The notes below the pieces were generated by a model that saw nothing but the letters and a program-made list of their open reading frames with translations, ran no database searches and was not told where the DNA came from. Of a DNA stretch of 13,751 bases, positions 7,221 to 13,750 are shown piece by piece (the first letter of the stretch is position 1; each line of letters opens with the position of its first letter). The DNA is taken from positions 1 through 13,751 of the forward strand of contig JBDLJJ010000072.1 of NCBI GenBank assembly GCA_039714435.1, given 5' to 3'. The position numbers and the translations under genes are program-made. The stretch comes from JAZDDE01 sp039714435. GTDB taxonomy: Bacteria > Gemmatimonadota > Gemmatimonadetes > Palauibacterales > Palauibacteraceae.

Positions 7221-7718
7221 TCAGCCCGCCAACAGGGCTCCCGCTGTCACGACGATGATCGCCAGCCCGGCCAGGATCTTCACGCCGGCCGCGAGTGTCC
7301 GCCCGACGACCGCTCCCCAACCAACCCGCGCAGAATCCGCCGCGGCTCGGCTTTCGGCGTAAGCGACAAGAAGCGCACCGGCGAACGTGCCGACAAAGAC
7401 GCCAACCAGATTTCCCAGCACAGGAATCGGCGTCCCGACGATACCCCCGACCAGGCCGCCGCCAAGTGCGCCCCAGAAGGCTCGGCGTGAGGCGCCGTAC
7501 CGCGCCGTGGTTTGCTGGATCACCACGTACTCGGCCAACTCGGCCACGAGCGCGATTCCGATTAGAACGGCGTAGGTAACGACTCCGACGTCACCGAAAT
7601 ACGTTCCCACCGTAGGCACGAGCAGCATGATCCACACGCCTGGAAGCCCAAGAGGAACGAGCAGGAGGCAGATCAGCATGAGTACGAGGCCGAGGATGGC
7701 CAGCGCCGAGGAAGTCAT
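7221..7718 (-). CDS. DUF456 family membrane protein
   Basis: 165-residue, almost wholly hydrophobic protein. The N-terminal hairpin with LGLPGVWIMLL (23-33), the acidic helix ALVAELAEYVV (56-66) and the Gly-rich repeat GALGGGLVGGIVGTPIPVLG (83-102) are the pattern of the DUF456 family (PF04306), whose function is not established. Helices fall at about 5-38 (two segments), 46-66, 84-120 and 143-163. The glycine spacing (GxxxG type) suggests tight helix packing. It is first of two minus-strand genes, ahead of the exported amidohydrolase, and diverges from the solute-binding-protein operon with 83 bp between starts. The region just upstream contains the 7759-7774 dyad, so its transcription might also be affected by the neighbouring regulator. 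No obvious ribosome site precedes the ATG. Confidence 0.85.
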   Translation of the reverse strand: MTSSALAILGLVLMLICLLLVPLGLPGVWIMLLVPTVGTYFGDVGVVTYAVLIGIALVAELAEYVVIQQTTARYGASRRAFWGALGGGLVGGIVGTPIPVLGNLVGVFVGTFAGALLVAYAESRAAADSARVGWGAVVGRTLAAGVKILAGLAIIVVTAGALLAG

Positions 7719-7758
7719 GACCAGAAGCTAGCCAGGTGGCCCCTTCCTGTCCTGCGTG

Positions 7759-7774
7759 GTGTACTAATGGACAC
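7759..7774 (-). promoter_or_regulatory. Dyad operator copy 3, upstream of the sensor operon
   Basis: On the minus strand the sequence reads GTGTCCATTAGTACAC, one base different from copy 2 at 12486-12501 and three from copy 1 at 12451-12466. The symmetry continues outward with few mismatches (GTRGTGT / ACACCAC). It lies 27 bp before the TTG start of the solute-binding-protein gene and 40 bp before the divergent DUF456 start. A site this close to the start would suit autoregulation of the sensor operon by its own response regulator. Binding is inferred from the repeat, not shown. Confidence 0.65.
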
Positions 7775-7790
7775 TACGTTGGATGCAGAC

Positions 7791-7796
7791 AGGAGG
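7791..7796 (+). promoter_or_regulatory. Strong ribosome binding site favouring a TTG start
   Basis: AGGAGG ends 5 nt before an in-frame TTG at 7802. The next in-frame ATG (7823) has only weak GGA before it. The site therefore argues for initiation at TTG, which also gives a normal-length lipoprotein signal. Confidence 0.65.
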
Positions 7797-7801
7797 GTTG
7801 T

Positions 7802-9292
7802 TTGGGGTTTCAGCTCGGAAACATGTTTGTGGCGCCGGCCGGCCGGTCGCTCATCGGAGCATCTCTGGCCGCGGCGCTGGGAGCGGCCGCCTGCGCGGGC
7901 CTTCCTCCCGGTCCGCCCGGTTGGGTCGGCGGAGACTGCGTAATCCGACCGCTCGAGGAGGAGCCGCCCCCGGCCTCAAATCGGGCACCGATGCTGCGGA
8001 TCGGACTTCCCGAGGCGGCTCGGCTTATCTCCCACCATGCCGATGGCGACGAACGCATCGTGTGGCCGCATGTGGATGAAACCCTGGTGGCGACCGACTG
8101 CGCCGGTCACCCCGTACCCAGCCTGGCATCGAGTTGGACGCACAGCGACAGCGGCCATCGGTGGGTCTTTGCGCTGCGTCCCGGGGCCTCGTTTTCCGAC
8201 AGTACGCCGGTGACCAGCGCCGCGATTCGCACTTCGTTGCATAGACGGAGCGTCGGTGGCGCGCCCGTGGATTCTGTCACAGAAACCGGTGACGGACGAA
8301 TCGCTGTTCACCTGGCAGTGCCGGGCGTTCAGTCTGCGGCAGCTTTCTCTGATCGCACGCTGGCTGTCCGGCGAGTTACGCCCGGGTCGCGCTCGTCCGT
8401 GAGTACTGGCCTGTACCGTATGCTGAACAGGGAACGCGACCGCGTCATCTCGCTGCAATCTGTCCGAACGGAAGGCGAGAATCCGGGTCCGGCCGTCGCC
8501 GGCAGGGTGGGTTTCCGGCCCACGCCACGGTTGCACTTCGAGGTGCTGACAGCCTCCGACGCTCTCAATGCTCTGGATATTGGCTGGGCCGCGGTTCTTA
8601 CGAGGAATCGCCGCGTCACCGAGTACGCATCGGGCATCGACCGGCTCTCTGTCGTCACGCTTCAATGGGATCGCACCTACAGACTGCTTGTGCCTGACAG
8701 CTCCGGATCCAGCAGCGAAGCGCCTCCGAATCATATCCTGGAAACGCTGGCGCGAGACGCAGTGAGTGCGCAGGCCCGCGCGTATCCGGGTACCGAAATC
8801 ACGGGGGAGCCCAAGCTAATGTGCGAGGAGACAAGCGAGTCGGCGGGGCCAGCGGTGTCAGTTGCGGTCCGGCGGATACTTTACGACGGGAATGATCCGA
8901 CGGCCGCCGAGCTGGCGGCCCGATTGGTCGCTCTCACCGGCGGGCGCGCGGCCAGCGTCGACGATGGCCCGACTGATTACTTTCGGCGGGTGTTAGGCCT
9001 GGAAGGACGCCCCGAGCAGGCCGCTAAGCTTAGAGCCTCTTCAATCTCAGCCTGGGCGGAGTCGCAGCGCCGATCCAGATCCCGGTCCGGCGGGTCTCGG
9101 TCCGATGGTACCACTGCCTACGTATCGGTCAGTCAAGTCGCTGCTGCGGAGTGTGGCCGGCTACCCGGGTATCGCGTCTATCCGCTGATCAACACCCGAC
9201 TATCGCTGATCATGGATGGCCGTCTCCGCGGTGTGTTCCTCGGCGCCGAGGGGCTCCCAATGTTCACCCACGCGACCATGCCCGCGCCGTGA
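7802..9292 (+). CDS. Solute-binding-protein-like (family 5) lipoprotein, probable sensor partner
   Basis: 496 residues from TTG 7802 (489 if ATG 7823 is used). A hydrophobic signal segment after R15 ends at GAAAC with C31 as the likely lipidated Cys, which predicts a lipoprotein outside the inner membrane. Residues 64-170 follow the N-terminal pattern of family-5 (oligopeptide/nickel) ABC solute-binding proteins: MLRIGLPE, a DETLVATD-GHPVPSLASSW stretch, HRWVFALRPGASFSDSTPVT. STGLYRMLNRERDRVISL (201-218) matches the family's GPY segment, and later parts are divergent. Four further cysteines (C46, C100, C341, C451) could form disulfides. A Ser/Arg-rich stretch (418-434, SQRRSRSRSGGSRSDG) is unusual for this fold. 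No permease or ATPase gene is adjacent; instead the stop codon overlaps the kinase start (GTGA at 9289-9292). The likely role is ligand capture for signalling, though transport with distant partners cannot be excluded. Confidence 0.8.
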   Translation: MGFQLGNMFVAPAGRSLIGASLAAALGAAACAGLPPGPPGWVGGDCVIRPLEEEPPPASNRAPMLRIGLPEAARLISHHADGDERIVWPHVDETLVATDCAGHPVPSLASSWTHSDSGHRWVFALRPGASFSDSTPVTSAAIRTSLHRRSVGGAPVDSVTETGDGRIAVHLAVPGVQSAAAFSDRTLAVRRVTPGSRSSVSTGLYRMLNRERDRVISLQSVRTEGENPGPAVAGRVGFRPTPRLHFEVLTASDALNALDIGWAAVLTRNRRVTEYASGIDRLSVVTLQWDRTYRLLVPDSSGSSSEAPPNHILETLARDAVSAQARAYPGTEITGEPKLMCEETSESAGPAVSVAVRRILYDGNDPTAAELAARLVALTGGRAASVDDGPTDYFRRVLGLEGRPEQAAKLRASSISAWAESQRRSRSRSGGSRSDGTTAYVSVSQVAAAECGRLPGYRVYPLINTRLSLIMDGRLRGVFLGAEGLPMFTHATMPAP

Positions 9293-11046
9293 GTTTCCGC
9301 AGCCGGCTGCTGACCGGATTTCTCATGCTGGCGCTCGTGCCGCTCGCGGCCTTCGGCCTCGGACTCAGCCGGGAAACGACCCAGCGGCTGGCCGGTGAGT
9401 TTGATCGCCAGGCGCGCATCAGTACAGAGGCGATCCAGGCAGAGCTGCGACGCGAAAGCGCCGAGGTCGACCTTCGGCTCGCCGCTCTGGCCGTGCGAGT
9501 TGCAGCCGATGATCGTCTTCGGCGCGCGATTCTCGGGGGCGGAGGCGGGTTCGATCGCTCGTACCTGTTGGACTTCGCGTCGATCGTCATGGAGCCAGCG
9601 GGTCTCTCGATGCTTCAGCTGCAGGATTCCTCGGGGCGGATTCTGAGCTCCGGCCACTTTCGCAATGAGTTCGACCGGCTCGTCCCCGAACTGGCGAACG
9701 GCCTGGGCAGCCTGCCAGAAGGCGCTGCGCTGACGACGGTGAGAACGGCGGACAGCTCCTTCCTGGCCTTCGTCCGGATGAAGTCGGTACAGATCGGAGA
9801 GCAATCGGTGCAGCTGGTCGGCGGCGTCCAAATTGGCGACCGGTTTCTCGCTTCCCTCGAACACGACGACGCCATATCGGTATCGCTAGAGTGGCCGGGG
9901 GACGATCCGGAGGTTGCCGCGGGAATTGGCTTGGGGGCTGCCCCGGAGTCCGCCTCTGATTCGAGCTCCGAGCCTGACCGAGTCGTAGCCGGAATCCGCT
10001 TCCCGTTCCTTAGCCCGACAGGAGTGGATCCTTCTCCGGCCAGGTTCGTTGTCAGGCAATCGCTGGCGGAGCTGACGGCTCTGCAGCGAAGCCTCAGGGT
10101 CTGGTTCGCCATCGGCTTCGGTGGGGCCCTGATTGGTGCGCTAATCCTCGCGGCCTGGGTGTCTTCCAGGCTCAGCCGCCCACTCGAGGCGCTCTCCAAC
10201 AAGACCTCTCGTCTGGATCTCGACAGGCTGGATATCGATTTCAGGTCTGACCGTAGCGACGAGATCGGAGACCTGTCGCGTCTGCTTCAGGCGCTTACCG
10301 GGCGGCTGCGCACGAGCGCTTCCCGCCTGCGCGACGCTGAACGGCAGGTCACGCGGGGTGAGATGGCCCGGCAGGTAAACCACGACATCAAGAACGGCCT
10401 GGTACCGATCCGAAACGTCGTCGAACATCTGACCGAAGTGACGCAGGACGAGCCGGATCAGCTGGGCCCTGTGTTCGCCGAACGCGGCAAGACGCTCATC
10501 TCGGGTATCTCCTACCTCGAAGACCTCGCCTCTAACTACTCGAAGCTGGTCCCCAGAGTGCGTCCGGAGCGGATTGACGTGAACGGGCTGGCCCGCGAAA
10601 TCGCAGCCGATGGCGCGGCGCGAGGCTGCGACCTCAAGGTCGACCCGGATGTCCCGGCGCTGACAGGCGATCCTGTAGCGTTGCGCCGCATCCTGGAGAA
10701 CTTGGTCGCCAACGCCCGCGAAGCCGTGAGCGGGTCCGGCGGAGGCGTTCGGGTAAGTACCGCACCGCTGTCGCATGACGGCGTACCGGTCATCCGAATC
10801 TCTGTGGAGGACGACGGTCCAGGCCTGAGCTCCGAAGAGCAAGACAGAGTGTTCGAGGACTTCTTCTCAACCCGGGAAGGCGGGACCGGCCTCGGGTTGT
10901 CGATCGTGCGCCGTCTCGTAACGGACATGGGCGGGAGAATCCGAGTCGAGAGCGAACCGGGACACGGCGCCCGCTTCATAGTCGAGTTGCCGGCCGAGCC
11001 GTCTTCGGAACACCCGGCCGACCCGTCGCCGCGGGCCGCAGTATGA
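9289..11046 (+). CDS. Membrane sensor histidine kinase, NtrY/NtrB-like
   Basis: 585-residue inner-membrane kinase that would phosphorylate the adjacent NtrC-type regulator. Helix 1 (about 7-26) and helix 2 (about 271-291) flank a periplasmic sensor of about 240 residues with no clear Pfam-like motif; a cache-type fold is plausible. A HAMP linker follows (292-340, SRLSRPLEALSNKT, then DEIGDLSRLLQAL). The dimerisation helix carries VNHDIKNG with phospho-acceptor H365; most relatives have HEIKNP, so Pro is replaced by Gly. The ATPase has N-box ENLVANAREA (470-479), G1 DDGPG (508-512), DFFST, and G2 GGTGLGLSI (531-539). The tail after 570 is disordered. GTG 9289 is chosen because it overlaps the preceding stop and begins a proper signal anchor (MSFRSRLLTG); the frame itself extends further upstream inside the previous gene. 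Its stop overlaps the regulator start (ATGA). Confidence 0.95.
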   Translation: MSFRSRLLTGFLMLALVPLAAFGLGLSRETTQRLAGEFDRQARISTEAIQAELRRESAEVDLRLAALAVRVAADDRLRRAILGGGGGFDRSYLLDFASIVMEPAGLSMLQLQDSSGRILSSGHFRNEFDRLVPELANGLGSLPEGAALTTVRTADSSFLAFVRMKSVQIGEQSVQLVGGVQIGDRFLASLEHDDAISVSLEWPGDDPEVAAGIGLGAAPESASDSSSEPDRVVAGIRFPFLSPTGVDPSPARFVVRQSLAELTALQRSLRVWFAIGFGGALIGALILAAWVSSRLSRPLEALSNKTSRLDLDRLDIDFRSDRSDEIGDLSRLLQALTGRLRTSASRLRDAERQVTRGEMARQVNHDIKNGLVPIRNVVEHLTEVTQDEPDQLGPVFAERGKTLISGISYLEDLASNYSKLVPRVRPERIDVNGLAREIAADGAARGCDLKVDPDVPALTGDPVALRRILENLVANAREAVSGSGGGVRVSTAPLSHDGVPVIRISVEDDGPGLSSEEQDRVFEDFFSTREGGTGLGLSIVRRLVTDMGGRIRVESEPGHGARFIVELPAEPSSEHPADPSPRAAV

Positions 11047-12449
11047 CCCGAATCATGGTCGTGGACGATGTGGCGCCGATGGCCGAGCAATACGCCTATG
11101 ACCTGCGCCGCCTGGGTGACTTCGAGACCCGTGTGGTCGGAGACGGACGCGCGGCCCTGGACGCGCTGCTCGATGAGGCGATCGACTGTGTGCTGCTGGA
11201 TCTCGAGATGCCGGGGATGGACGGGTTCGAAGTGCTGCGGACGATTCGTGAGCGCGGGCAGGACGTTCCGGTCATCGTTTATACTGGTACCGGCGACTTC
11301 GATCGCTGCATGCAGGCGGTTCGGCTGGGTGCGAGCAGCTTTATCGACAAGTCCGAGTCGATGCACAGGGTCGTGCACGAGATCCGGAAGGCTCTGGAGC
11401 GGGGCCGCCTCACTTTGGAAGTGCAGGAACTCCGCGCTCTGGTGGACACCGGTAGCCCGCTCATAGGCGACAGCCGTGCCATGGAGGAGCTGCGCGCCGC
11501 GATTCGGCGCATCGCTCCAGTGCCGAGTTCGGTGCTCATCACCGGAGAGTCCGGAACGGGCAAAGAGTTAGTCGCCCGCGAGATTCACGAACTGAGCGCA
11601 GGGACCCCGGCGCCCTTCGTGGCCATCAACAGCGCGGCTCTTCCGGAGCATCTGGTCGAGAGTGAGCTGTTCGGTCACGAACGGGGAGCCTTCACCGGCG
11701 CCGACCAGCTACGCCGCGGCGCCTTCGAGGCGGCCGAAGGCGGGACCATTTTCCTGGACGAGATAGGTGAGCTTCCCGTGGCGGCGCAGGCCAAGCTCCT
11801 GCGAGTCCTGGAGCAGAAGGAGATCACCCGCGTGGGAGGTACCAAGACGATTCCCGTGTCGGCGCGGGTGGTGGCGGCAACTCACAGGAACCTGGAGGCC
11901 GACATCCAGGAGGGCCGCTTCCGCCAGGATCTGTACTACCGGATCAATGTCCATACTCTGCACGTCCCGCCTCTGCGGGAGCGGCGGGAAGACATCCCGC
12001 AGCTAGCCCGTCATTTCCTGGAAGTCATCTGCCGACGCTTCGGGTTACCCACGAAATCGCTTTCGGCCGAGGCCGTCGCGTCGCTCGTCGCCTATGACTG
12101 GCAGCGCAACAACGTGCGCGAGCTCAGAAATATCGTGGAGCGGCTCGTCATCGCCGCGGACGGCGCCGAGATCGGGGTTGATCTCGTACCGCCCGAGATC
12201 TTGGGCGGAGGATCCGGATCGGGCAGCCAGGGAGGCCGCCCCAGTCAGTCGGGCGGCCAGGCTGCTGGCTCCGGTCCGCACGTAACCGGCCTGCGCGCCC
12301 TGCGGGCCCAGGCGGAGCGGCGAATTCTCCTCGAAGCCCTGGAGCGGAACTCGTGGCACATCACGCGGGCGGCCCAGGAACTCGGCCTGGCCGATCATTC
12401 CAGCCTGCTCAAGATCATGCGCAAGCACGGGCTCAAGAAGGCCAAGTAG
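11043..12449 (+). CDS. NtrC-type sigma-54-dependent response regulator
   Basis: 468-residue transcription activator with three domains. The receiver (1-120) has D8/D9, phospho-acceptor D53 in VLLDLEMPGMDG, T81 and K103. The AAA+ domain (about 138-385) has Walker A GESGTGKE (168-175), the sigma-54 contact loop GAFTGA (215-220), Walker B IFLDE (236-240) and likely arginine-finger region FRQDLYYR (293-300). A Gly/Ser-rich linker (388-412) leads to a Fis-type helix-turn-helix (about 423-464, RAAQELGLADHSSLLKIMRKHG). The sensor-II motif reads WQRNNVREL, one residue longer than the usual WPGNVREL. ATG 11043 overlaps the kinase stop. An intact GAFTGA means it should act with sigma-54, and a matching promoter lies downstream at 12598-12612. 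Likely DNA targets are the dyads at 7759, 12451 and 12486. Confidence 0.97.
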   Translation: MTRIMVVDDVAPMAEQYAYDLRRLGDFETRVVGDGRAALDALLDEAIDCVLLDLEMPGMDGFEVLRTIRERGQDVPVIVYTGTGDFDRCMQAVRLGASSFIDKSESMHRVVHEIRKALERGRLTLEVQELRALVDTGSPLIGDSRAMEELRAAIRRIAPVPSSVLITGESGTGKELVAREIHELSAGTPAPFVAINSAALPEHLVESELFGHERGAFTGADQLRRGAFEAAEGGTIFLDEIGELPVAAQAKLLRVLEQKEITRVGGTKTIPVSARVVAATHRNLEADIQEGRFRQDLYYRINVHTLHVPPLRERREDIPQLARHFLEVICRRFGLPTKSLSAEAVASLVAYDWQRNNVRELRNIVERLVIAADGAEIGVDLVPPEILGGGSGSGSQGGRPSQSGGQAAGSGPHVTGLRALRAQAERRILLEALERNSWHITRAAQELGLADHSSLLKIMRKHGLKKAK

Positions 12450-12450
12450 C

Positions 12451-12466
12451 GTGTCCGTTCGGACAC
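12451..12466 (+). promoter_or_regulatory. Dyad operator copy 1 (distal enhancer site)
   Basis: GTGTCCGTTCGGACAC. The symmetry extends to a perfect palindrome with 10-bp arms at 12448-12457 and 12460-12469 around TT, starting inside the regulator's stop codon. Centre lies about 165 bp upstream of the start point predicted from the -24/-12 element, a usual distance for NtrC-type enhancers. It could also fold as an RNA hairpin at the end of the regulator message, but no T-run follows, and the related copies at 12486 and 7759 favour a protein-binding site. Confidence 0.7.
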
Positions 12467-12485
12467 GCTGTGCCCAGAAAATCAC

Positions 12486-12501
12486 GTGTCCATTCGTACA
12501 C
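12486..12501 (+). promoter_or_regulatory. Dyad operator copy 2 (proximal enhancer site)
   Basis: GTGTCCATTCGTACAC, 14 of 16 bases shared with copy 1, same orientation, starts 35 bp apart. Centre about 130 bp upstream of the predicted start point. Paired sites allow cooperative binding of activator dimers, as in known NtrC enhancers. Confidence 0.68.
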
Positions 12502-12540
12502 AATCGGACTTGGTCACACCATCCGGAGTCGCGCCGGACA

Positions 12541-12554
12541 GTCCATTAAGTACA
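12541..12554 (+). promoter_or_regulatory. Possible degenerate dyad (fourth site)
   Basis: GTCCATTAAGTACA equals the core of copy 3 (GTCCATTAGTACA) with one extra A between the half-sites; the outer bases are not conserved. It lies 44 bp before the -24 GG. It may be a weak site or a decayed copy. Confidence 0.35.
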
Positions 12555-12597
12555 ACAATAACTGCCCTTATGCCGCACGGCCGCGTTTTCTATCTCC

Positions 12598-12612
12598 TGG
12601 ACATCTCCTTGC
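12598..12612 (+). promoter_or_regulatory. Sigma-54 (-24/-12) promoter of the TPR lipoprotein gene
   Basis: TGGACATCTCCTTGC fits the sigma-54 pattern TGG-N8-TTGC: GG at 12599-12600, ten bases, GC at 12611-12612. The start point would be near 12623, leaving a leader of about 54 nt before ATG 12677. The gene directly upstream encodes a sigma-54 activator, and two dyad sites lie about 100 and 135 bp further up. An AT-rich stretch (12543-12572) lies between and could help DNA looping; no clear IHF match was found. Confidence 0.75.
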
Positions 12613-12644
12613 CCCTTCTTCTGGCTGACCGTCACCAAGGACAC

Positions 12645-12660
12645 GGCGCCGAAGGGCGCT
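12645..12660 (+). other. Leader hairpin just before the ribosome site
   Basis: GGCGCC (12645-12650) pairs with GGCGCT (12655-12660) around a GAAG loop, one pair being G-U. It would lie in the leader of the TPR lipoprotein mRNA, four bases before the Shine-Dalgarno. It could affect mRNA stability or translation; no known riboswitch is recognised. Confidence 0.35.
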
Positions 12661-12664
12661 CAGC

Positions 12665-12671
12665 AAGGAGG
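12665..12671 (+). promoter_or_regulatory. Strong ribosome binding site of the TPR lipoprotein gene
   Basis: AAGGAGG ends 5 nt before ATG 12677. It is among the best Shine-Dalgarno sequences in the window, suggesting high translation once the promoter is on. Confidence 0.75.
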
Positions 12672-12676
12672 ACACA

Positions 12677-13717
12677 ATGATCGCGATTCACCCACTTCGG
12701 TTCCTGGGCGGCGCCGCTCTACTCGCCGCCGCGGCGCTCGCTGCCTGCGGCAATCCCGATAGCCCAGCGCAGTCAAGCAGCGTGTCGCAGGCGCAGACAC
12801 GTGCGGCCACCCCGAAGCAGACATCCAAGCGTCCCACTGTGGGCCAGTCCGGAACGGCCCTGGCGACGACGACGTCCGGCAGGCCCATCTCAAAGGTCGT
12901 GGCCACGCCGCCCAGCGGCGTCATCACGCGCCAGGTCTCCTATGAGGAAGCTGAGACCGCTTACCGTGACAAGGAATACGGCAACGCCACACGTCTATTC
13001 GACGCCTACACTGAGCAGCGGCCCGACAACCCGTGGGGTCACTACATGCTGGGTCTGTCGGCCTGGAAGGCCGGAGATCTGAGCCGCGCCGAGGATGGAT
13101 TCGACGGCGCTCTCATCAGGGATCCGAACCATGTGAAGAGCCTGGTCAATCTGAGCCGTGTCCTGATCGAATCAGACCAGCCGGAAAAGGCACTCGGCAC
13201 AATCGAAAAGGCTGTCGAGCTGGACCCGGCCTCGGGCCAGATCCACCGAGTGCTGGGCAACGTGCAGTCCGAGCTGGGCCAGGTGGAACACGCTATCGGA
13301 TCGTACCGGACCGCCATACGGCTGGAACCGGGCGATGCTTGGGCGCTCAACAACCTGGGCCTGATGCTTATTCAGCAAGGCCGCGAAGAAGAGGCGCTGC
13401 CACCTCTGGCGCTGGCCAACGAACTGAAGCCCGAGGTTCCGGTGTTCCTCAACAATCTCGGTGTGGCCCTGGAGCGGAGCGGGTTTCCGTCTGCGGCCGG
13501 CGACGCGTTCGCGGCCGCCCTGGATGCCGACAGCTCCTACGCCAAAGCAGAGGTTAGCCTGGCCCGAGTGGAGAGCGTCACGAAATCGGATACTGACTAT
13601 GTCGATCTGCCGGCTCTGGCCAGGGCATTCGCCCTCGAGATCGAGGGTAGCGTAGTCACTGGTGAGCCGATTGATGAAACTGATGAAATCGAGCCGGAGG
13701 CCCAGGTCGGCGGCTGA
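12677..13717 (+). CDS. TPR-repeat lipoprotein under sigma-54 control
   Basis: 346-residue secreted lipoprotein. The signal peptide ends in a consensus lipobox LAAC with C24 lipidated; residues 25-80 form a Ser/Thr/Gln/Pro-rich tether. About six tetratricopeptide repeats follow, near 88-119, 120-153, 154-187, 188-221, 222-255 and 256-289. Typical positions are visible in WGHYMLGLSAWKAGDLSRAE, WALNNLGLMLIQQGREEEAL and VFLNNLGVALERSGFPSAA. The repeats would form a helical scaffold for protein binding at an envelope membrane. A short helical piece and an acidic tail (PIDETDEIEPEAQ) end the protein. It is the only gene behind the -24/-12 promoter in this window and is the likely output of the upstream sensor-kinase-regulator operon. 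The partner proteins are unknown and may be encoded beyond the right edge. Confidence 0.92.
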   Translation: MIAIHPLRFLGGAALLAAAALAACGNPDSPAQSSSVSQAQTRAATPKQTSKRPTVGQSGTALATTTSGRPISKVVATPPSGVITRQVSYEEAETAYRDKEYGNATRLFDAYTEQRPDNPWGHYMLGLSAWKAGDLSRAEDGFDGALIRDPNHVKSLVNLSRVLIESDQPEKALGTIEKAVELDPASGQIHRVLGNVQSELGQVEHAIGSYRTAIRLEPGDAWALNNLGLMLIQQGREEEALPPLALANELKPEVPVFLNNLGVALERSGFPSAAGDAFAAALDADSSYAKAEVSLARVESVTKSDTDYVDLPALARAFALEIEGSVVTGEPIDETDEIEPEAQVGG

Positions 13718-13750
13718 GTCAGTTGGCGGCCAGCCCCAAGTGGCGGCTAG
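13709..13750 (+). repeat. Three short direct repeats at the right edge
   Basis: GGCGGCTGAG (13709-13718), GGCGGCCAG (13725-13733) and GGCGGCTAG (13742-13750) are spaced 16-17 bp apart, beginning at the stop codon of the TPR gene. The array may continue beyond the window. Short GC-rich words recur easily here, so meaning is uncertain. Confidence 0.3.

Noticed and set aside
6427..7362. 311-codon plus-strand open frame opposite the amidohydrolase
   Set aside because: No recognisable motif, crosses the minus-strand promoter gap, and the opposite strand carries all amidohydrolase motifs.
7768..7782. Sigma-54-like TGG-N10-GG upstream of the solute-binding-protein gene
   Set aside because: The -12 dinucleotide is GG rather than GC, and the predicted start would fall at the ribosome site, leaving almost no leader; it also overlaps the dyad.
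9151..9288. Upstream extension of the histidine kinase frame inside the solute-binding-protein gene
   Set aside because: The extension lacks a signal anchor and a ribosome site; GTG 9289 overlaps the previous stop and starts the membrane segment.
12448..12469. Perfect palindrome after the regulator gene as a rho-independent terminator
   Set aside because: No T-run follows, and closely similar dyads at 12486 and 7759 point to a protein-binding site; a secondary terminator role is not excluded.
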